Notes under the pieces: model-generated
The model's database searches: none
What the model was told of the DNA's origin: nothing
The model's input: the letters and a program-made list of their open reading frames with translations, nothing else
Made by a program: the position numbers and the translations under genes
Shown: positions 62,098-64,000 of the stretch, piece by piece
Layout: every line of letters starts with the position of its first letter
Numbering within the stretch: the first letter of the stretch is position 1
Origin: Micropterix aruncella
Taxonomy: Eukaryota > Arthropoda > Insecta > Lepidoptera > Micropterigidae
Length of the DNA stretch: 64,000 nt
Assembly (NCBI GenBank): GCA_944548615.1
Contig: OX155978.1
Location: forward strand, 4,009,588-4,073,587
Direction: 5' to 3'

Positions 62098-64000
62098 TTA
62101 CATTAGGATGCTCTGGAATAAGAATTCAGCATTATCCAAATCTCTTAAGTCATATACAGGATTCTTGACTAGGCCATTAAATAAGACTTTTTTAAATTGG
62201 TTCTCTCCAAGACTTCTGATATGTGTTGGGACCTTGTTATAATAACACAGGCTTTGATGAAGGAAACTGTTGCGCACTTTACTAAGCCTGTGCCGATTTA
62301 GATGTAGATCAAATTTATTTCTTGTATTGTGTTGATGGAAATCGCTATTCGCCGGGACATCCGATATGTGCTTACGAGCGAACATAATATTTTGTTGGAT
62401 ATAGCACGAGTACATCGTCATGATTCCTGACTTGATGAAAAACGGCTTACACGAAGTTCTTGGAGAAGCTCTGTAAAGACTGCGTAAAGCCCTTTTCTGA
62501 AGGATAAGAATCCTCTTCGAATTTGCTGCCATTCCCCAAAACATTAGACCATATGTCATCAAAGAATGAAAATAAGCAAAATATACAGATTTAGCAGCCT
62601 CAAAGCCGCATAAATTTCTAATCTTTTTTATTGCGTAAACAGCCCTACACAGCTTTTTACTAAGCTCTTCTAAGTGATCGGACCATTGCAATTTTTGGTC
62701 GATCTGCAAACCTAGAAATTTAGTAGAAGAGACATTTTCCAATTCGTCTGTTCCAAAGAATAAGGCTATATTATTAGAGTCGGACGGCCGTAAAGAAAAA
62801 CACACTGTTTTAGATTTTGAAACATTCAACGAGAGTTTATTAACTTGGAACCAGACAGCAAGTCTATTTATCGTTTCATTAATCCTTATTTCAAGCTCGT
62901 CTCTATTTTTATCGCTAAAAAGAAGGGATGTGTCATCGGCGAATAGGATAATCTCATCATCCACTGACCTAATGCAATCAGGGATGTCGTTTATATAAAC
63001 AAGAAAAAGAAAGGGGCCAAGTATAGAGCCTTGAGGGACACCTTTGGAGATACTTTGTGGGGTACTTTTGCTACTTCCCACTTGCGTAATCTGGGTACGA
63101 CCTTGTAAGTAGGACTGTATGAGCGCTAGTTCCCTATTCCTAATCCCGTAGTGTTCTAGTTTCTCTAGTAGAACTGAATGTTCTACACAATCAAAAGCCT
63201 TAGAGAGATCACAGAAAATGCCAACTGTTTTTTTGCTATTGTCAAGGCTTAGTAGTGTTTTCTTTATGAGATTAGCAATGGCATCTTGGGTTGAAAGATT
63301 TTTTTGGAAACCAAATTGCTTAATGCTGAGAATATTATTTTCTGAAAAGAAATTGGTCAATCTCGTGAGAATAATATTTTCAAGAATCTTGCTAAAAACT
63401 GGCAAAAGCGATATAGGGCGATAATTAGTCATGTTGTCACAACATCCCTTTTTGTAAATGGGTATCACTTTTGCCAGTTTCAATTCCGTGGGAAAGAATC
63501 CATATTCCAAACAATGATTAAAAATAACCGACAATTCGTCTGCGATGCTAGTGACAGAACTCTTAAGGATTTTTGTGGAGATATTCCACAGATCAGTTGA
63601 ATTTTTACATTTTATATCTTTGGCAACTTTGACTATTTCCTCGGAAGTGGTAGGAGAAAACCCTAATGATATTGGGTTTCTATTGCAGTAGCTATAAAGT
63701 AAGCTTGAAGCTGTGCAGTGTGCTGTATTTAAATTACTTAAATTTCTAGGTACATTAACAAAATAATCATTAAAGTGTTCTGCGACTGTTCCCGCATCGT
63801 CTATATGCTCACCATCTACTGTGAGATGCAATCCGTTATTTACTGGCATACTGGCATTCAGCTCTATACCCTTAAATACCTGCCAAGATAAGCTGCCAGA
63901 ATAAGGGAAATCACTCAGCTTTAGGCCTGCTTGAGGACTATCATTGTTGTTCTCCCCCAACAATTCTTCCGAAATAATTAAAGTTGCTAAATCACTTAAA
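62098..64000 (-). CDS. LINE ORF2 (CR1/Jockey superfamily), cut by window end
   Basis: The frame is open from the window edge to the stop at 62098, over 630 residues. There is no ATG at the start I see, so the true start lies beyond 64000, where the endonuclease domain should be. Visible: linker, IPIYKKGCCDNMTNYRPISL (RT fingers), FGFQKNLSTQDA, FCDLSKAFDCV (catalytic Asp, about residue 252 counting from 63963), KGVPQGSILGPFLF, and LFADDTSLL (catalytic FADD, 341-344). Then thumb text FLGLQIDQKLQWSDHLEEL and a C-terminal HQHNTRNKFDLHLNRH. All catalytic residues are intact with no stop or shift, so this copy could be active if its 5' part is whole. Confidence 0.92.
   Translation of the reverse strand, partial: LSDLATLIISEELLGENNNDSPQAGLKLSDFPYSGSLSWQVFKGIELNASMPVNNGLHLTVDGEHIDDAGTVAEHFNDYFVNVPRNLSNLNTAHCTASSLLYSYCNRNPISLGFSPTTSEEIVKVAKDIKCKNSTDLWNISTKILKSSVTSIADELSVIFNHCLEYGFFPTELKLAKVIPIYKKGCCDNMTNYRPISLLPVFSKILENIILTRLTNFFSENNILSIKQFGFQKNLSTQDAIANLIKKTLLSLDNSKKTVGIFCDLSKAFDCVEHSVLLEKLEHYGIRNRELALIQSYLQGRTQITQVGSSKSTPQSISKGVPQGSILGPFLFLVYINDIPDCIRSVDDEIILFADDTSLLFSDKNRDELEIRINETINRLAVWFQVNKLSLNVSKSKTVCFSLRPSDSNNIALFFGTDELENVSSTKFLGLQIDQKLQWSDHLEELSKKLCRAVYAIKKIRNLCGFEAAKSVYFAYFHSLMTYGLMFWGMAANSKRILILQKRALRSLYRASPRTSCKPFFIKSGIMTMYSCYIQQNIMFARKHISDVPANSDFHQHNTRNKFDLHLNRHRLSKVRNSFLHQSLCYYNKVPTHIRSLGENQFKKVLFNGLVKNPVYDLRDLDNAEFLFQSILM

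Overview
The window is eukaryotic nuclear DNA, AT-rich, with GT-AG introns. It is dominated by insect-type transposable elements: BEL/Pao, piggyBac, mariner, pogo/Tigger, hAT, Helitron, Penelope-like, R2-type and CR1/Jockey-like LINEs, and a tRNA-derived SINE. The Helitron ends (TC start, hairpin, CAGCTAG stop) and the overall mix point to an insect, most likely a moth or butterfly. That assignment is inference; no host marker in the window settles it.

Host genes. I recognise one host gene, the 3' half of an RBM25-like splicing factor on the plus strand. Eight exons between 7237 and 25625 keep a consistent reading phase, except for one exon I could not find between 12330 and 18075. The last exons encode the PWI domain and the stop codon. 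Its introns are packed with nested transposons. A cyclophilin A copy on the minus strand (14074-14568) lies inside the gene and is a pseudogene with an in-frame stop at codon 36. A possible promoter and first exon sits near 53.9-54.1 kb.

Layout. 1-7.2 kb: piggyBac-type MITEs, a mariner scrap, R2-like and LINE fragments. 7.2-25.9 kb: the RBM25-like gene and its intronic transposons, including a four-layer nest at 8778-11637 with a perfect 83-bp hairpin, a Helitron, a solo LTR and several LINEs. 26-31.7 kb: TTAA and hAT elements, a tRNA-type SINE, another R2-like fragment and a second Helitron. 32.0-35.5 kb: the longest R2-type element, broken. 36.2-40.0 kb: two broken piggyBac transposase copies in tandem, each split by insertions. 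41.1-48.2 kb: a complete BEL/Pao retrotransposon with long terminal repeats that appear identical, a CTACT target duplication and an unbroken 1746-residue polyprotein, the only clearly intact autonomous element. 48.2-58 kb: mixed repeats. 58.5-60.8 kb: a nest holding a 5'-truncated Penelope-like element with a GIY-YIG domain and a hammerhead ribozyme. 62.1-64 kb: a LINE ORF2 running off the window.

Most notable. (1) The Penelope-like 3' end with a near-complete hammerhead ribozyme and a 14-bp target duplication. (2) A GC-rich non-coding repeat of about 665 bp, called family A here, in at least seven copies, four with their own 13-15 bp target duplications, so it moves by retrotransposition. 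(3) An 83-bp perfect hairpin bounded by a 12-bp target duplication, with a diverged sister copy. (4) A shared internal module in several TTAA-inserting MITE families with different ends.
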